This document shows, piece after piece, positions 35,001-48,900 of a stretch of 64,000 nucleotides of DNA (positions within the stretch are counted from its first letter, which is position 1; the number at the start of each line of letters is the position of its first letter). The stretch is from Dipylidium caninum. Its lineage: Eukaryota; Platyhelminthes; Cestoda; Cyclophyllidea; Dipylidiidae. Made by a program: the position numbers and the translations under genes. Location: contig QEYB01001208.1 of the NCBI GenBank assembly GCA_017562135.1, positions 1 to 64,000 of the forward strand, written 5' to 3'. The notes under the pieces are model-generated. The model saw nothing but the letters and a program-made list of their open reading frames with translations. It did no database searches and was not told the origin of the DNA.

Positions 35001-37276
35001 TTGGTTGACTGAGGCATCAGGTAATGAGAAATGCGAGTAGAATCGGCAGGGGAATTATGAGAATCGTGCGCACAAAAGTTGACCAGTCGCGGGAGTTGAT
35101 CACAAACAAGGACGGTTAATTAACAAGGCGAACATGGGATTCAAGCGAAACACGCGTTCCTCAGCGGCGATATGGTCTTGCGTGTTTCACTTAGAATGAA
35201 AAGCGGCGGACGCGCACATAGACGTGGGGTTGGGGGCCGAGGAATATGGAAGGACCGAACGGCCAACAACAGTTGCACGGATTAACCGTGGATAGTTCGG
35301 CCAATTAATGGACTGCAAAGTCTTACGTGAAGCTCGTTAATTGCCGCTCACAGTTGACTTCGTATGAAGTGGATGGCTGCGGGGAAGAAGAGCCGCAGCA
35401 ACCTCCAGTGGCGTGAAATTGCGAAACAGACGTGCATATGAATTAGTTGATTTGCGGAGGTAGAAGCACTGTTGGGGGCGCAAGTAATAGGAACAAGTGC
35501 GGAAAACACAGTATCAGCATGCGAAACGAATGGGGCGAATCACATCTGTGTCATTTGTGAGCCTTCTCCCTCTAATTCACCAACGTCTTCAACTGCGGAC
35601 GAGTATTACCTTCTTAAAGTAACCATCGGGAGAGATGGTCAAGTTGAAAGAAAGTTGTGGAGAAGGTGGCGCCCTCGCCAAGCCACACTTACGGCTGAGA
35701 ATTCATAATGTGAAATAGATTTGTTAGTTTGTTGAAAACAGGTCCCTAAACAATTCACCCAAGCCCATCTATAGCAACGTCGCCTCCACTTGGCCTTGTA
35801 GTCCCATCGCCAGGGACCAGTCGGGTTTCATCAGGCTCCACCGTTTAATAGCTGAGACAGTCAACTCAGGATGTAATTATAGCAAAATGGACCGGAACGC
35901 GTTGGCTGTAGGCAAATTGTTTGCCATTTACTATCCCTTTCCTCTCATCAGGGGACACACACTGGCAGTAGCTCGAGGAATGGCCTTTGCAATAGCATGG
36001 GCGTATATTATGGGGTTTCCCTTTGGGCTTTGCCGACTAGTACGGTGGGGTTTCACCTCAATTTCAGAGTGCCATCTGCATGCTCAACAGACGCACACAC
36101 ACACACAATCGTAAATGAATGACAGGCACCAAAAAATCCAAATTCGCCACTTCTCGTGAATTAACATATCATTGGTATTTAAAGTGTTAGCCTTAGGATT
36201 AATCCAAGGAGTCCAAAAGGTTTTGCCCCTAGTAACTTGATGCGTTGCGGCAAAGGATATCGCACCTCTCGGGGATGGTTTAATTAACCCGCACGGTCTG
36301 GCTGACCTTTAGTCATCCGCCGGTTTGACGCGGCGACCCGAAGGCCGTCGACCGCCGCCCGCCAATACCGCAGTCGAAGGCCCGATTCGCGCGTGTCACG
36401 ACCCAGCCGCTGCGAAGGCCAAGTGGAAATTAGTCTTCCTGAACGTGTAAATGTTTCGCCTAGTTTGCTTACGCATATCTTAATAAATGTGCTGCGAAGC
36501 GACTTCACTTGCATCAGTTGCTTACTCTTCTATCTCATTTTATTCTCTGGCCAAGGGTAAGGTCGAGGCACAAAGGAAAGTAAGTGAACGGCGTTAGAGA
36601 AAGTTATGGGAGGGGATGAAACAAGACAAACTGCTGGCAAGAGAAGCGAAGAGGATCGAGGAAAAGGACAAGTGGGTGCAAAAGTGAAAGTTTGAGCGTC
36701 AGTCAGGTTATTTGCCTCGACGGAGCAGTAGACGCGAAGGTGAAACAAAATCCAGACCAGAATTTCGGCTTTTGGGAGTGCAAATAATGTTCGGACAAAT
36801 GCTTGTAATTCATGAATAATCCGGGGAAATTCTCAAAAAACAAGGCTTTACTGCAGTGAAAGCAACTGATACCAAAGTTACGTTTCTGAGCTGGAGGATG
36901 TTGGTAGCGCAAATTGGGCAAAAAAAGGGTATGAAGTAAGCAATGCTGCAAACATTTTTTCGTGCTAACAGTGGAAGAGAAGAGGAGGAAGAGAGGGTGG
37001 GAGGAGGCGATGGCCCAGTGGCCTTCTTTGAACACGGAAAGCAAATGTTCACGAATGCCAGAGGTGAGGTGAGTGGGGCGCTGCTCGAAGTGCGAACTTT
37101 CAGACACTCGCCTGTTCCCACGGGACAATTTATCTAAATGACTTGCACCCCGCCGCTGCGCTTTGCGGGCAAAACAAATTAATTTGCTTTCGGTTTCTAA
37201 GTTGCGACACGAAACTTAAGTGTCGGCGTCTGATCTGCCTGAATCGCATCCCGACATTAACTGTGCTGCGAACGTC

Positions 37277-37310
37277 GAGGAGGAGGAGGAGAAAGAGGAG
37301 GAGGAAAATG
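37277..37310 (+). repeat. GGA-rich simple repeat
   Basis: Two blocks of GAG repeats separated by GAAA. Confidence 0.8.
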
Positions 37311-40300
37311 GGCTTGTGGTCAGAGTTGCGGCCTTTTCCACGTTAACCCCATGTGTGTGGGCGTGGAGTAGCCGTCTTCCATACGGAAACCCACTAGCAG
37401 TTTCACTGTCTTGTCCTCTGCAATAATTTGGGGTTAAGAGCAGCCGAGAGTGGCATTCCAAAATAAGCCTACTTTTTACTCCACATTAATTACAGTCTTT
37501 CTTCCTCAAAGCAGACAAAGTGGCAGCTAAGCACTGGCCACGGCAACACCGGAAACTGTCTAATAACTCTTCTAAAAGCGTGGCTGCGGTTTGGGGAGGC
37601 GATCCTGACTGTGTGAGCCACACAGCGGAACAAGATGTGCGAAGATAATCCGGGCTGACGGGATGTAGGCTGGCGGAGAGGGGATATAATTTGCAAAATG
37701 GGAAAGCGGCGGTGTTTAATGAGTAGCCACACGAGCCAAAGGCGCGGAAAGTCCGCCGCTGGTCTAAAGTCGCCCGTCGCGTTGGAAGTAGACACTCAGA
37801 GCACCCGAAAACAAGTTCCCGGTCTACCTTGCCAGGCACAAGGCAGTCCACCACTCCTCCACACTTAGGCCCGATATTTTGGAGAAAGTTTTTGCCTGCG
37901 AGAAGAATTGGACGGCTTCGACTATGTAACGCTGAGGCTCACAAAAGTTGCCTGGCGCGGATCATAGTATTTGTTTTAACGTTCTTTCATCCCTCAGACA
38001 CGTCGGCCAAAAACAAACTTGCGTGCTCAAAAAGTTTCTTATCATAAAAATCCAGACAAGGCATTGGTGCAAACTCGGAGCACACACACGCACCCACAGG
38101 CATAAAATTGGCTGCATTCATCCTCTTTTGTCTTTTTTTCTAAATATTATTATTTACCCGCCTGGATTCATGGGTGTATGTTAATTAAATTAGATGACAA
38201 ATTTATGCCTGCTTTTATGGCATTCGAATCCGCAAGGAATACACCGTATCTTCATCTACCGGTTTAATTAAAATTTACAGGCTCACCCTTTTCTGGGCTA
38301 ATATATTTTAATGGTAATAATTTTGAGTGCACGCAGAAGGCGCCACTCCTTGCCCCGGGCAGTAAATAGCAGTCCTTAGACAAGGAAACCAAATCACACT
38401 TTGAATGCGAGTCTGTCAGGGGTAGTTGAGGCCCAGATTAAAACGCCTCCGACGGAGTTTCGTCCAACTCCTCGGAGTCATGCGGTCTGCTCGAGTGAAT
38501 GGGTCCGATGGGACACGAAACATTGTGTGATGCAGGCGAATTTTTGTTCAGCCCTGTAGTGTCATGCTCCTCGTAATTTTATATGCTCCTTTGGTTGTCA
38601 CACTGTCAGCGAAGTAACCGAGTCCATACGGTAGGGTGACTTTAAGTGGTCGGTCGTTGTTAGCAGTTGGCGGTGCGATTCGTTTTCATAATCTTGAGTC
38701 AAATTCATTGTGTGATACTCACTTCTTAGGTTATCTAGTGGTCTGTGTACCAATGATATTTGCTGCCTCTTGCGGCCGTAGAGGCAGAAACAAGCCGGCA
38801 TTTTCGCCGAGTTCCCTTCCCCGCGAGCGAGAGCGACTCCTCAAGAAGGGAAAATTGAAGGCGCGTGCCAAAGCTACCAGCCTTGCTTCGCCCCCCGGGT
38901 TAAAGAGGCAACCTGCCTCCTACTGTCCTGTTCACAATTGCAAAGGCTTATTAGTCGCAAACGACTTTTTAATTAGCCGTCGCTCGCCTTCATTAGACAC
39001 GGGCTCCGGCGCGTGTGGACGGGAGCCCAGGGAGCTGCGGTCCTCCCTCTCGGCGCGTAATTAAATGCTGCCATTCGGACATGGCGGGCTTCGAGGGATG
39101 TCCTCATCGGCAGCCGATGAGATGAAACCCTGTACAGCGAGCGGACTGCTCTCGGGCAGGAGGCGTGCAGCATTTTGGCCGCAGTAAATTTGTGCGTTTG
39201 CAGAATATCTGCGTTGTCGCGCAGCTCTTTTAATGCAACTAAGTCGAACTAATTAGATCGCCCAGTCACGCATCTCATGTGTCTACGGAAGTTGCAAATC
39301 AGACAAAATATTTGCATGCTGGTAAAATAAATCCTCACCGTAGAACAGGTTTTTTTGTGCTGAGGGGTTACCACGCGATCTGATGTTCAGGAGTAATGCA
39401 CATGTGATCATGAAGTGAGTCTTATGCAGTTCAATGGATAAGTGCTGAAGACAGGGAGGAAAGGTGCCCTTCAATAACTACTTTCTTCCTCTCAAAAAGA
39501 CTTCCGCGTGTGTTTAGTTAATAAAATTTTCCTTATGGAACCAACCCGGGGGAAATTAGGATTTAAGGTGACGTTTAAAAAGCCCATTGCAAGTGGGGAA
39601 ATTGGGGCGTTGTGAAGGTGGCTTCTGCCTCACGTCAGTCATGCACGTGGAGGTGGAGCAAAGGGACGAGGAGGTGAGGGGAGCTCGAAAGCGAGGCTTC
39701 CTTGCAGACGGGACGGGAGGTCCGGGACAGGGAGGTCACCTCGGTCCGTTAGTCCACTCACTATCGCTGCGTGCGATCAACTAGTGCCCGACAGGACTCA
39801 TGCCATAGAACTTTATATATGCCCGTTATTACTGAGGAGATTCACTGCCTACCCATCACGAATTGTGGGTGAATAATTAAGTGAAAACACGCTCCCTAAC
39901 ACAAACTATCAAGCGTGCTGAGTGCCATGCGTTACCCAAGTACGGTGGTAGCATTCAGTGTGAAAATATCATCCCACCATCTTTCGACGATATCAACGTC
40001 CGCGGAGATTAGAGCGCAAACACGAAGGCTTGAAGACGTTCCACGGAATAAACTTCCTTTTTGAGTTGATGGTTATAACTTTTCTTGGTTTATAGTTGTA
40101 ATTAACACCAACTTCTTTTTTAGGACTCTTTTTTCACCTCCTACAAGCGATGATGTTGTGTGCGGTAGACACAGCCACACGAACATTCGCGGGCGGGGAA
40201 GACTACGTGGGCCAGACGGTGGTGCAAATGAACTATTTCCGGGCTATACGCGCATGAGAGAGGATATTTATTCTGTTTACCCAAAAATCCCCTCTCCAAG

Positions 40301-42756
40301 ATAGATTTTATTCCCACAAATGTGAGGGGAATGGCAATGTATTACCTGCGCGTTCCCGCAGTGTCGAAGGCCCATTTATTGTTATTAATGACTGAAGAAT
40401 GCAGGGCGTGGTTGCAATCCACTCGCACGACAGGGGTTTAATTCGGAATTCTGTGGTGGGGATATGCCTTTGCTCCACAAAGTCCAACTTCTAATGCCTC
40501 CTCAGGGTGGATCGCTCATTCATTAAGGGCAAAGCGGCCGTAGGGGAAAGCGAGGGTCGTTCGAGAGGACAAGAACACTATGCTCAAGACGGCTTCAGTT
40601 CCTAGAGTTGAAGGGCCTGTGAGAGGCAACGCAAGGCGTCAATGTTAGCCCTTTGCGGCTCGTCTGTCTTAGAACTGAAACTATCCTGGCAATTGTGGTC
40701 CGAGCTGAGCAGTAGAAGAACAGTCTTGTCGCACTGCACCAAAAGACAGAATTCTTAGGTCTTTGATGGACCGACTGACGGGCTTCTCGCCAAACCTGAG
40801 GTATAAAGATCGAGGAAGGAGCCTCAAAAGTCGTCCGACAGAATTAATTCGTGGACTCACCCGGTTGCTGCTTTATAACGAGTGTGTGAATTATTTAAGT
40901 CAACGGTCGGAACAGCGTCGCAAGTGACCTTAGCTATCGGCGTGTGAAATAAATAAAACGGAAGATATTTTACTAACATAATTACCTTAACTCTCGCCAA
41001 TTTTACCGTGCAGAGTCTGTTTACAAAGGAGGAAGTGCACAGGCTGGTAGCCAGCCAAACTGGGCCGTAGGGGAGTGGCGGAGCTCAAGTGGAGGCCGTT
41101 TGGTTGGATTCGGCCATTTCGAAGAGCTCCACCAACTGTCACGCAATTCGTTCGTTTTGTGGAAAAGCCATTGTTAACTGCAAATTGAAAGTATTTTTAT
41201 GCGAATAACTAAGTAATGGTGTAATGACCTGACCGGTTTTGAAGGTAAGAAATCCATCCTAAATAGCAAGAAGATTAAAGTGGTTTATTTCACGCCTGGA
41301 AGTAGTCTTTCTTGAGGGAATACAAAGTCTAGAAGGGGGAATCTTACGGCTCACTCAAGCAACAATGTAGTGGTTAAATTATTAGTGGCGTGGAAAAATA
41401 CCACCCGACGTGGTGAGAGTGGGATGGAGGGCGGCGGGGAGGCTAAACTCTGTTGAAATGTCAGTTGTGGAAGGTGAATGCCGCTCGAAGTCATCGTCAA
41501 TCAGCGAGGAGGCAGAAAACTTACCACGCGCCTACCAATGTCACTCACCCTTGGCTGTCTCCTTTTTGCCAGTGTGACAGTAAATGATTTCATGCCTTTC
41601 GATTGTGATCGCACAAGATGAATGAGTTGTTGTGGAGCAGGGTTTTCGGTGTGGCATCTCCCCAGAAAATAGGTTAACCGGGCGGTGGTTGGGCAGTCGA
41701 AACTCCCGACTCTAAATCCCCTTAATCTCTCACTTGATCTTAACACGTGAAATAATTCAGATGAGAATCCAAATGAGAACTGTGCGGATCTTTAACGGGG
41801 TCTCGTGTACTGAATAAAACGAGCGGAGTTGCCTTGACGCTTTACGGAACTCATTATTGAAGTTAAGACACACGGTGACAAGAGTAGAAGGGTCATGAGA
41901 TGTGGTGATCATGTCAACGGACATATTGTATTAGCTCCACGACCAGAACCCGTTCGTAAGTAGTTTGTTTTAGCGAGGCTCAACTGTATGTGTGCGTGTG
42001 AGTGTGTGTGTGTAAGGCCCACATCAGCAAGCTGCGAGGCTGGCAAAAAACAGTAGTAGGAGATTTCTCGTGGGAAGGGGAAAGTGCACTTACGACTACA
42101 TGCCTCCGGAGAGGTGTCACCTTGCAGCAAGACGACCGGTCAGCCCTCAGATTGCACTGACTCGGTGCGACCATGAAGGTGGACATAACTAAGAACGGAG
42201 TAGCTGCACGTAATACATTTAGCACCTTATAAAGGCCGTAGAGGCCATCAAACATGCATCACCGGCCAATCAGTGCAGAAAAAAAGTGAGACACCAGAAC
42301 ATCGAGGTTAGAGTGAAATGAGGGCCTCTCCAATCCGGAATATTGTCCACATACTCAAAAGGGAGGTCTTTTGGATGCTGTGATGGGGGTAACATGTAGT
42401 TTCCTGTAAATTGCACCGAGAGTAAGATTACAGACCTCGGTTAGAACACATTTGAGCCCTCAAGGGACATAAAATTGCACGGCAATAAAGATTTACTTGA
42501 TTGCGCTCATAAGTCCGTAATTACTTAAAAACCTTAATCAAGCTTGATTGTTTGAAAGTAGCCGGGGCCAGCGACTCGACGTGTGAGAAGGAGGTTGAGG
42601 GCATGGTCCGGTTACCTGGGGAAAACCGATCGCAAGACCAGATCCCAGGGCTAAACAGGCTTTTGAGGTGACAACGGTATATCGTCGTCCCGTGTATTTT
42701 TGTGCAGAACCGGCCCTGTCATCGTAGTTAATGAGGCAAAAGTCCCGCCGGAGTCT

Positions 42757-42880
42757 CATTGGCCGGCCGTGCAATGTTGAGGACCAATCAGGAGCGGCGG
42801 CATGGAAACGCTTCCACTCAGTATTCCATTGGGTTCAGTGGACAAAAAACTGCCTCGGTAAACTGGGAACCATATAAAAA
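42757..42880 (+). promoter_or_regulatory. Protocadherin core promoter: CCAAT boxes and TATA
   Basis: Inverted CCAAT (ATTGG) at 42758-42762, direct CCAAT at 42784-42788, inverted CCAAT at 42828-42832 and TATAAAAA at 42873-42880. The TATA box is 82 bp before the ATG, so transcription would start near 42905 with a 5' UTR of about 55 nt. Inferred from motifs and spacing. Confidence 0.55.
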
Positions 42881-42961
42881 GATGGTATCGACAAAAGCTG
42901 CTATTTCTGGTGCGCAAATGACTGGACAAAGCATGCTTCCTCTCACTTATTAGGTCGTGAA

Positions 42962-45900
42962 ATGAAACGTTACGACGTTACACGGCTTGTTTTGGCTGTA
43001 CTACCCTTACTTGTCAGCACCTCGAAACCTCCTCGAGACCACCTTACAGTTGACATATTTGAGGAACAAACTGTTGGCTCCCCTGTGATTGACATAGCTC
43101 AAGAATTGGGACTTGCTGTCGTCAAGAACTCCATCTCCACTACTCCCTACATTGCATCCAACTTCAAAATTGTGGTTGCAAATCCGGCGATTAATGAATA
43201 CTTCGGAATCTCCCCGACAAATGGTAAAATATCGCTTAAGAAACACCTCGACAGAGACACGCTTTGTCAAAATGAACACCTTTGCTGTGATTCGGATGAG
43301 GGTGGCTCCAACCCTATTCAAATGCCCGACGGAAGCTATTTCCGGCGAACGGGCACAAATTGCAAATTGTCATTTCGTATTGTCTATCGCCTCAGTGAAA
43401 ATGCCAGTGCCCTGCGAGAGAGTAAGATGGCTTTCTGCTCAATCGACGTCAACATTCATGATTTAAACGATTGCGTACCCAAGTTTCTGCTAAAGGAGAA
43501 CTACCCGCTGTACGGCGGCCACTATCGACACCAGCCGAAGTCCGTATCAATTACGATTCCAGAGAACACTGAAATTGACACTTGTTTCGACCTTCCAATG
43601 GCCTTTGACGAAGATTCGGGGAGGTTTGGCATACAGGACTACCGACTGGAAGTGGCAGGGAAATTAGACCAAGCGGTCGACGAAAATATCCACAACACGT
43701 TTGCGATTAGACTGGGGAGTTGCGATGGGACTCCGAGCACGCTTTATGAGGCGGCAAATAGAGTGGAGGTGGCTAACCTAAGGCCAAAACTTCAGCTTCG
43801 TCAAAGATTGGACAGAGAAACTACGGCCGAATATCAATTAAGCCTAATTGCAAGTGACGGTGAAGATTCCGGTGGCCCCAGCCCACTGTATGGCAAACAG
43901 ACGAGTCTGCTGCCGCATTCAGCCAGACTCTCAGTCGTCGTCGTCGTCGGTGACGTTAATGACCACGCGCCTGAGGTTGAGGCTTCAGTGGAAGTGAGAC
44001 TCAAGGAGGATACACCGGTGGGCACTAGAGTTACGCAGATTGTTGCGCAAGACAAGGATAGTGGAGAGAATGGGAAGATGCGTTACGAGATTCGGCCACT
44101 GGGACCGCCAAAGTTGACCCGATTCCCCTTCGTAATCGACTCAAGCACTGGAATTATATCAATTGTAAATCAACTGGACGCTGATGTTCTGCCTCAAGAG
44201 GCAAATGGGGTGATGGAATTTTTAGTGATCTCAGCTGACAGCGGACGGGATGTTTCTTTCTCCAGCACAACAACGGTGAGTGTTCACATTGAGGACATAA
44301 ACGACGAAGCGCCAACAATTAAAACCGTTGATCTAGCGAGCCGCAGTAATCCTCCCCGGCCTGCGGTTCGGGAAAATCTACCGCCAGGGACACTCGTGGC
44401 TTTCGTTACGGTGACAGACGCCGATTCGGGAGTTAACGGAATGGTCACCTGCCGTGTGGACAATCCCAATTTTGGCCTCGAATCCATCGGGGATAAGGGT
44501 GCGAAGGCGCAGGAGCTGCAGTTGGTGACTAAAGCGGCGCTCGACCGTGAGCTCGCGCCGATGCAACCGGTGACAATAGTTTGTGTCGACCACGCACAAC
44601 CCGCGGCGTTTGCCAAAACAGGAATCCAACAAATTCTTGTCACCGTTACAGACGAAAACGACAACGATCCGGTTTTTTTCAACGAAGAAATAGAAATTTC
44701 GGTTTTTGAAAACAACCCTCCCGGCGAGCTATTGTACCGCCTTAATGCGACTGACGCCGACGAAATGGTTGCGTGGAACTCTGGTTTAAGGACATCGCTA
44801 ATTTACGAAATAGATCAAGCTGGTCAGGCATTTTTCAGTCTCGATTTGTCCTCGGGAAATCTCTACACAAAAGAGTCCTTTGATCGGGAAAAACAGGATC
44901 TCCTCGAGTTTGGCGTCGTGGCACGGGACCACGGAACTCCCCAGCGGAGCGCCACCGCACGGGTCCGAGTGCGAATATTGGACAGGAATGACCACGCGCC
45001 CGAATTCGAGCAGGACGAATACAACATCAGCGTGCCCGAGTCCATCTCCGTGGGCGAGGTGATCTTAAGGGTTGTTGCGCATGATAAGGACCAAGGACAG
45101 AGCTCGGAAATCTCTTATTATCTGGAGGACCTACGGGTAAGCCTTTTGTTCTGTTTTGTTTTCTTTCGTCAACATTCCAAGTGGTGAAAGAGGTTCCGAA
45201 ATTAGAGGAGAAGCAATGCTGTTTATACTGTCCCTCCCCCTAAGACGATAAAATTATTGTTTTGTCGGTAAGCAGGAGAAAGTTGTGACAGGGTCCAGGA
45301 GGTGAGTGTAAAGTTGAGACGTAGACCTTTTAACAATTGCCGCCACTCCATACACCGGCTTAAAACAAGCCAACACAAAATGCCCGAGTCGCACGAGTTA
45401 TTTACTCCATCAATAAAAGGCCTTTTGGTTTAAAGAGTTTAGAGGAGAATGGAGAAGTGCCTGGTTCGATTCTTTCCCTACGCTCGTCCCCCCTTAAATA
45501 ACTCCTTGTTTGAAGGCCATTTGAACGGTCTGTACAAAGTGGATAAACTGCGTGGCACGGATTTTACCAACACTCAGACAGGGTTTAAGGGCGATTCTAG
45601 CGCAAAATGGCAGTTGAAATTCAGCATCAGTGATATATGTCGTTGGCTATCCATCAATCGTCACTGCTCTGACAAGTTACGGTATTTCGGTGTGGTCCAG
45701 CGAAAGAGCATGTCACTGGGAAATGATGTATTCGTGCATTCTGGACTCCCGCTCGAAAAGATCAGACCCTGCGCCTTACTTCACGAGGAGGCAGCTTTGC
45801 GCGAAATTGTCCATGTCAGGCCGCATTAGGCTCGAGGCACCTCTCAACTAACTCTCCGTGGAGATTAACAGCCTCGTCTTGTAACTAAAATGTGTAGCAT

Positions 45901-48900
45901 TCACCGTGTCAGATTCGAGTAACGTCTGTGGTGCCTTTACGTAAGCGAAAAGAAATTTGAGTCTGCAGTTGACAGGAAAGCTCGGGCAAACGGGCGAAAG
46001 TTGTCTTCTCCCAGTGATGTGTGAGCCCCTGCTAAGAATAGGCTGTTCTGAACTCCAATTTTGGTTTAATTTCTTCTTGTATTTCCATCGGTAGACGACT
46101 AAGTCCCAGCCCCTTCACACTCTGAAACAATGCTTTTCACTTCGGCTTTTCCGTCAATGATAATGACGGTAGCGCACTTGTTATCCAGCTGTTAAATTTT
46201 TAACACCAAAGAAGCTCGTTAATCTGGTTCAAAAAATGTTGTTTCAACCAACCGAGGCCACTAATGAGATGGCAATCTTTTAAAACCGCTTAATCTCGCC
46301 TCAAAACCGACAGGAGCCTTTAAAGCAGCATTATTAGCATAAATTCGCACTCTTAAACAACAGCGCAGCTAATACTGCTGTCCGTCCCACCGACCCAGCC
46401 CTCCCCGTATGCCACCTCGAGCCTCATTTATGCGGTTTGTTATTAAAATCCCTCGATAATTTATGGGCCTTCTCCCCTGTCATTTCTGCGTCAGGATGTT
46501 TGGGCTGGAGAAGAGGAACCAGGGGACGTGTCTGTCATCAGCAGACCACTAACCACCACCGTGGAGAATGTAGTCCCACTGGCCCATTAAGTCCATGTTC
46601 GAGCGAGTTGGGGTATGGCATTCTAATACGCCCCGTTACCGTAAAACGCGCCCTCCCACAGACCCTCTCTCTCCTCCCCTTCACTCACTTTCTCCTCCTC
46701 CTCCTCCTCCTCCTCCTCCTCCTCCTTCTCCGAGCATGTTTATGATGATGGGAAAGGCGAAGGCGAGGGGATGAGAGAGCATCGTATCCCTCTAATGGTA
46801 GGCCTGCCTAATTAGGCATCCTCAGTAGGTGCTTCTAATTAACGATAGTTCTGGCCTTTGATCAGGCAAAAAAGCAGAGGTCGAGAGGAAGGCGGGAGAG
46901 GAAGAAGAAGAAGTGGGAGTCCATAAATGAGATTCTCTCGAGGAAGTGCTAACAAAATCTCAAATAATGTTGTCAAAAGGTGATTACTCTTGCTCGAAAA
47001 AGGAGATGCCTCCTCTAAGCGAATTAGAAAATTCGGGCTGCCTATGCACGACTGTTAAGACTAGGGTATTCCATAAATAGCAAATTAATAGCAAATACGC
47101 ACTAATGCATGCTCATTCACACTATATTTCGCGAGAATCGTACAAAGGCATGACGTTTTTAAGCTTTCCATATGAAAGGAGGCAGGCAATTGTGATCATT
47201 GTGAAGAATAAAAGTTGCCGGTATAGTCGAACGAAGTGTCCGAATGTGAGACATGTAGGCGGATGAGACACGGTATAGACGCTCCGGTCTCTCCATGTCA
47301 TACGCAAGTTGGAGTCACTGCGACTCTACGACCCGCAATATCTCCCCGCCGATGTCCTCGGGGATGGATGTCCGACAGCGCTAATTATTTCCGGCAGGAG
47401 AAAAAGGAGCAGTAAATTGGGTGGATCAGCTACTCGGACACTCACTAGCAAAAGGCCCTCTGTCATTAAGCGGCTGTTCATCGTAAACCCATCTTTGACT
47501 GCAGTCACCTTGCCAAGAAGGGCCGAAATAATGTGCGATGACCACCACATGGAGATTAACTTACTCAAGCCCACTTCGGTAGACCCTCGAGGTATAGACA
47601 AGGCCTCGTTTGGCATAGCATGTAGTGCGAGTCCTTTGGTGGCGAATTTGCAGTCAAAGGGACCAGATGATCATAAACTGGAAGAAGTGTGAATTTGTAG
47701 AATATCATAGTGAAAATAGCACTGCTTCTCACGGTCTTCTGTGGCCAAATGCCGTGTCACGGTCTACTGTAGATGGAAGGAGGGTGAAGTATCAAATCAG
47801 CACGATTGCCTGACTCTCCAACTACTCCCGGTGATCACATTATTTGGAACTTTGACGCAAGATCGGGCCGACGGTTGGGACGCGTTTTGGAGGCAGGCCT
47901 TGTCGCCCGATTTGGCCAGAAAGTAATGGGATGGCCGTGTAGGGGAGGTTAATGAAAACCCCAAAGTGGGGCATTTGCGGACGACGGGCCGCATCAGGTG
48001 GACGACGCTTGATTAACATGTGAAAAGTGTGGGTGGAGGACGCGGGAAGATGTGTTAGTTTTTTATGGAGTATGTGAGAACAGCGTGCAGGTCCAAGTGT
48101 GGTCGTAAATAATGTCCCAACTGCCACGTCGCGGGATGGTTCAAATGGTGGGGAGATTAGAGCGCAATGGACGTGAATTCACTGAAGTTCCGCGCAGGGT
48201 ATAACGTGGAATTTAGCTGCTCAAGACCATGGGAAATAGAAATTAGGCCATTTTAAAATTACAGGTGACGAAGGCAATGCCACCTTTGGCGGGTTTACAT
48301 CATCACTTCAGCCTGGGGCTTAGCCTGGGACACACGGAGAATATTCGCATTGAAGAGCACGTGGGAGGAACTCGGTTCGGTACTTTGCTTCGCCTGAGAA
48401 CACCAAAAGAATTAATGGTCCAAAGTATTCAGTTCCTAGTCGTTTTAAAGGCTTCAGTGGCTCCTAACTTTTTGTTAATTTTGTCCCCTTTCATCGTCCA
48501 CCTGACAAAGGCTTTAAATCCAAGCCTTATGTGGTGATTAGTGGCCTAACTTTCTCTTCCACAAATCGGCTTGAAGCACTTTATGCGAGGAAAAGAATTT
48601 GAGCAAAGGGTGCTTCAGACTGTCATTGTCCAAAATGAGTCATCACGGCCACGGCCACGAAGTCGACACCGTCACCATTCGACAGACGCGAAAGTGTGTC
48701 CACGCGCCTGGCTTCATCTCCCTCCGCCCGACCGCCCGACCGCCTGTTCGCCCCGCTGCGCCGACGCACCCTCGTGCAGTTGGCAAACAGATGTGCTTCT
48801 TCGTCGTCTTGGTTTCCTACATTTAATTGCTTCGCTTATGTTCAGCCAAGTCAAAAAACGCTGTGCGTCGTGTCCAGCTAACAAAACGAGCCAAATAATA

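Larger units (their letters stand above)
23001..42750. other. Long stretch with no named gene
   Basis: Base composition is mixed. Several overlapping ORFs occur in locally GC-richer patches (22.9-23.3, 27.1-27.7, 29.5-29.7, 31.6-31.9 kb), but none could be tied to a family. Leads are listed as findings. From about 34 to 42.7 kb the sequence contains many TTAATTA/ATTA motifs of the sort bound by homeodomains, upstream of the protocadherin. Confidence 0.5.
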
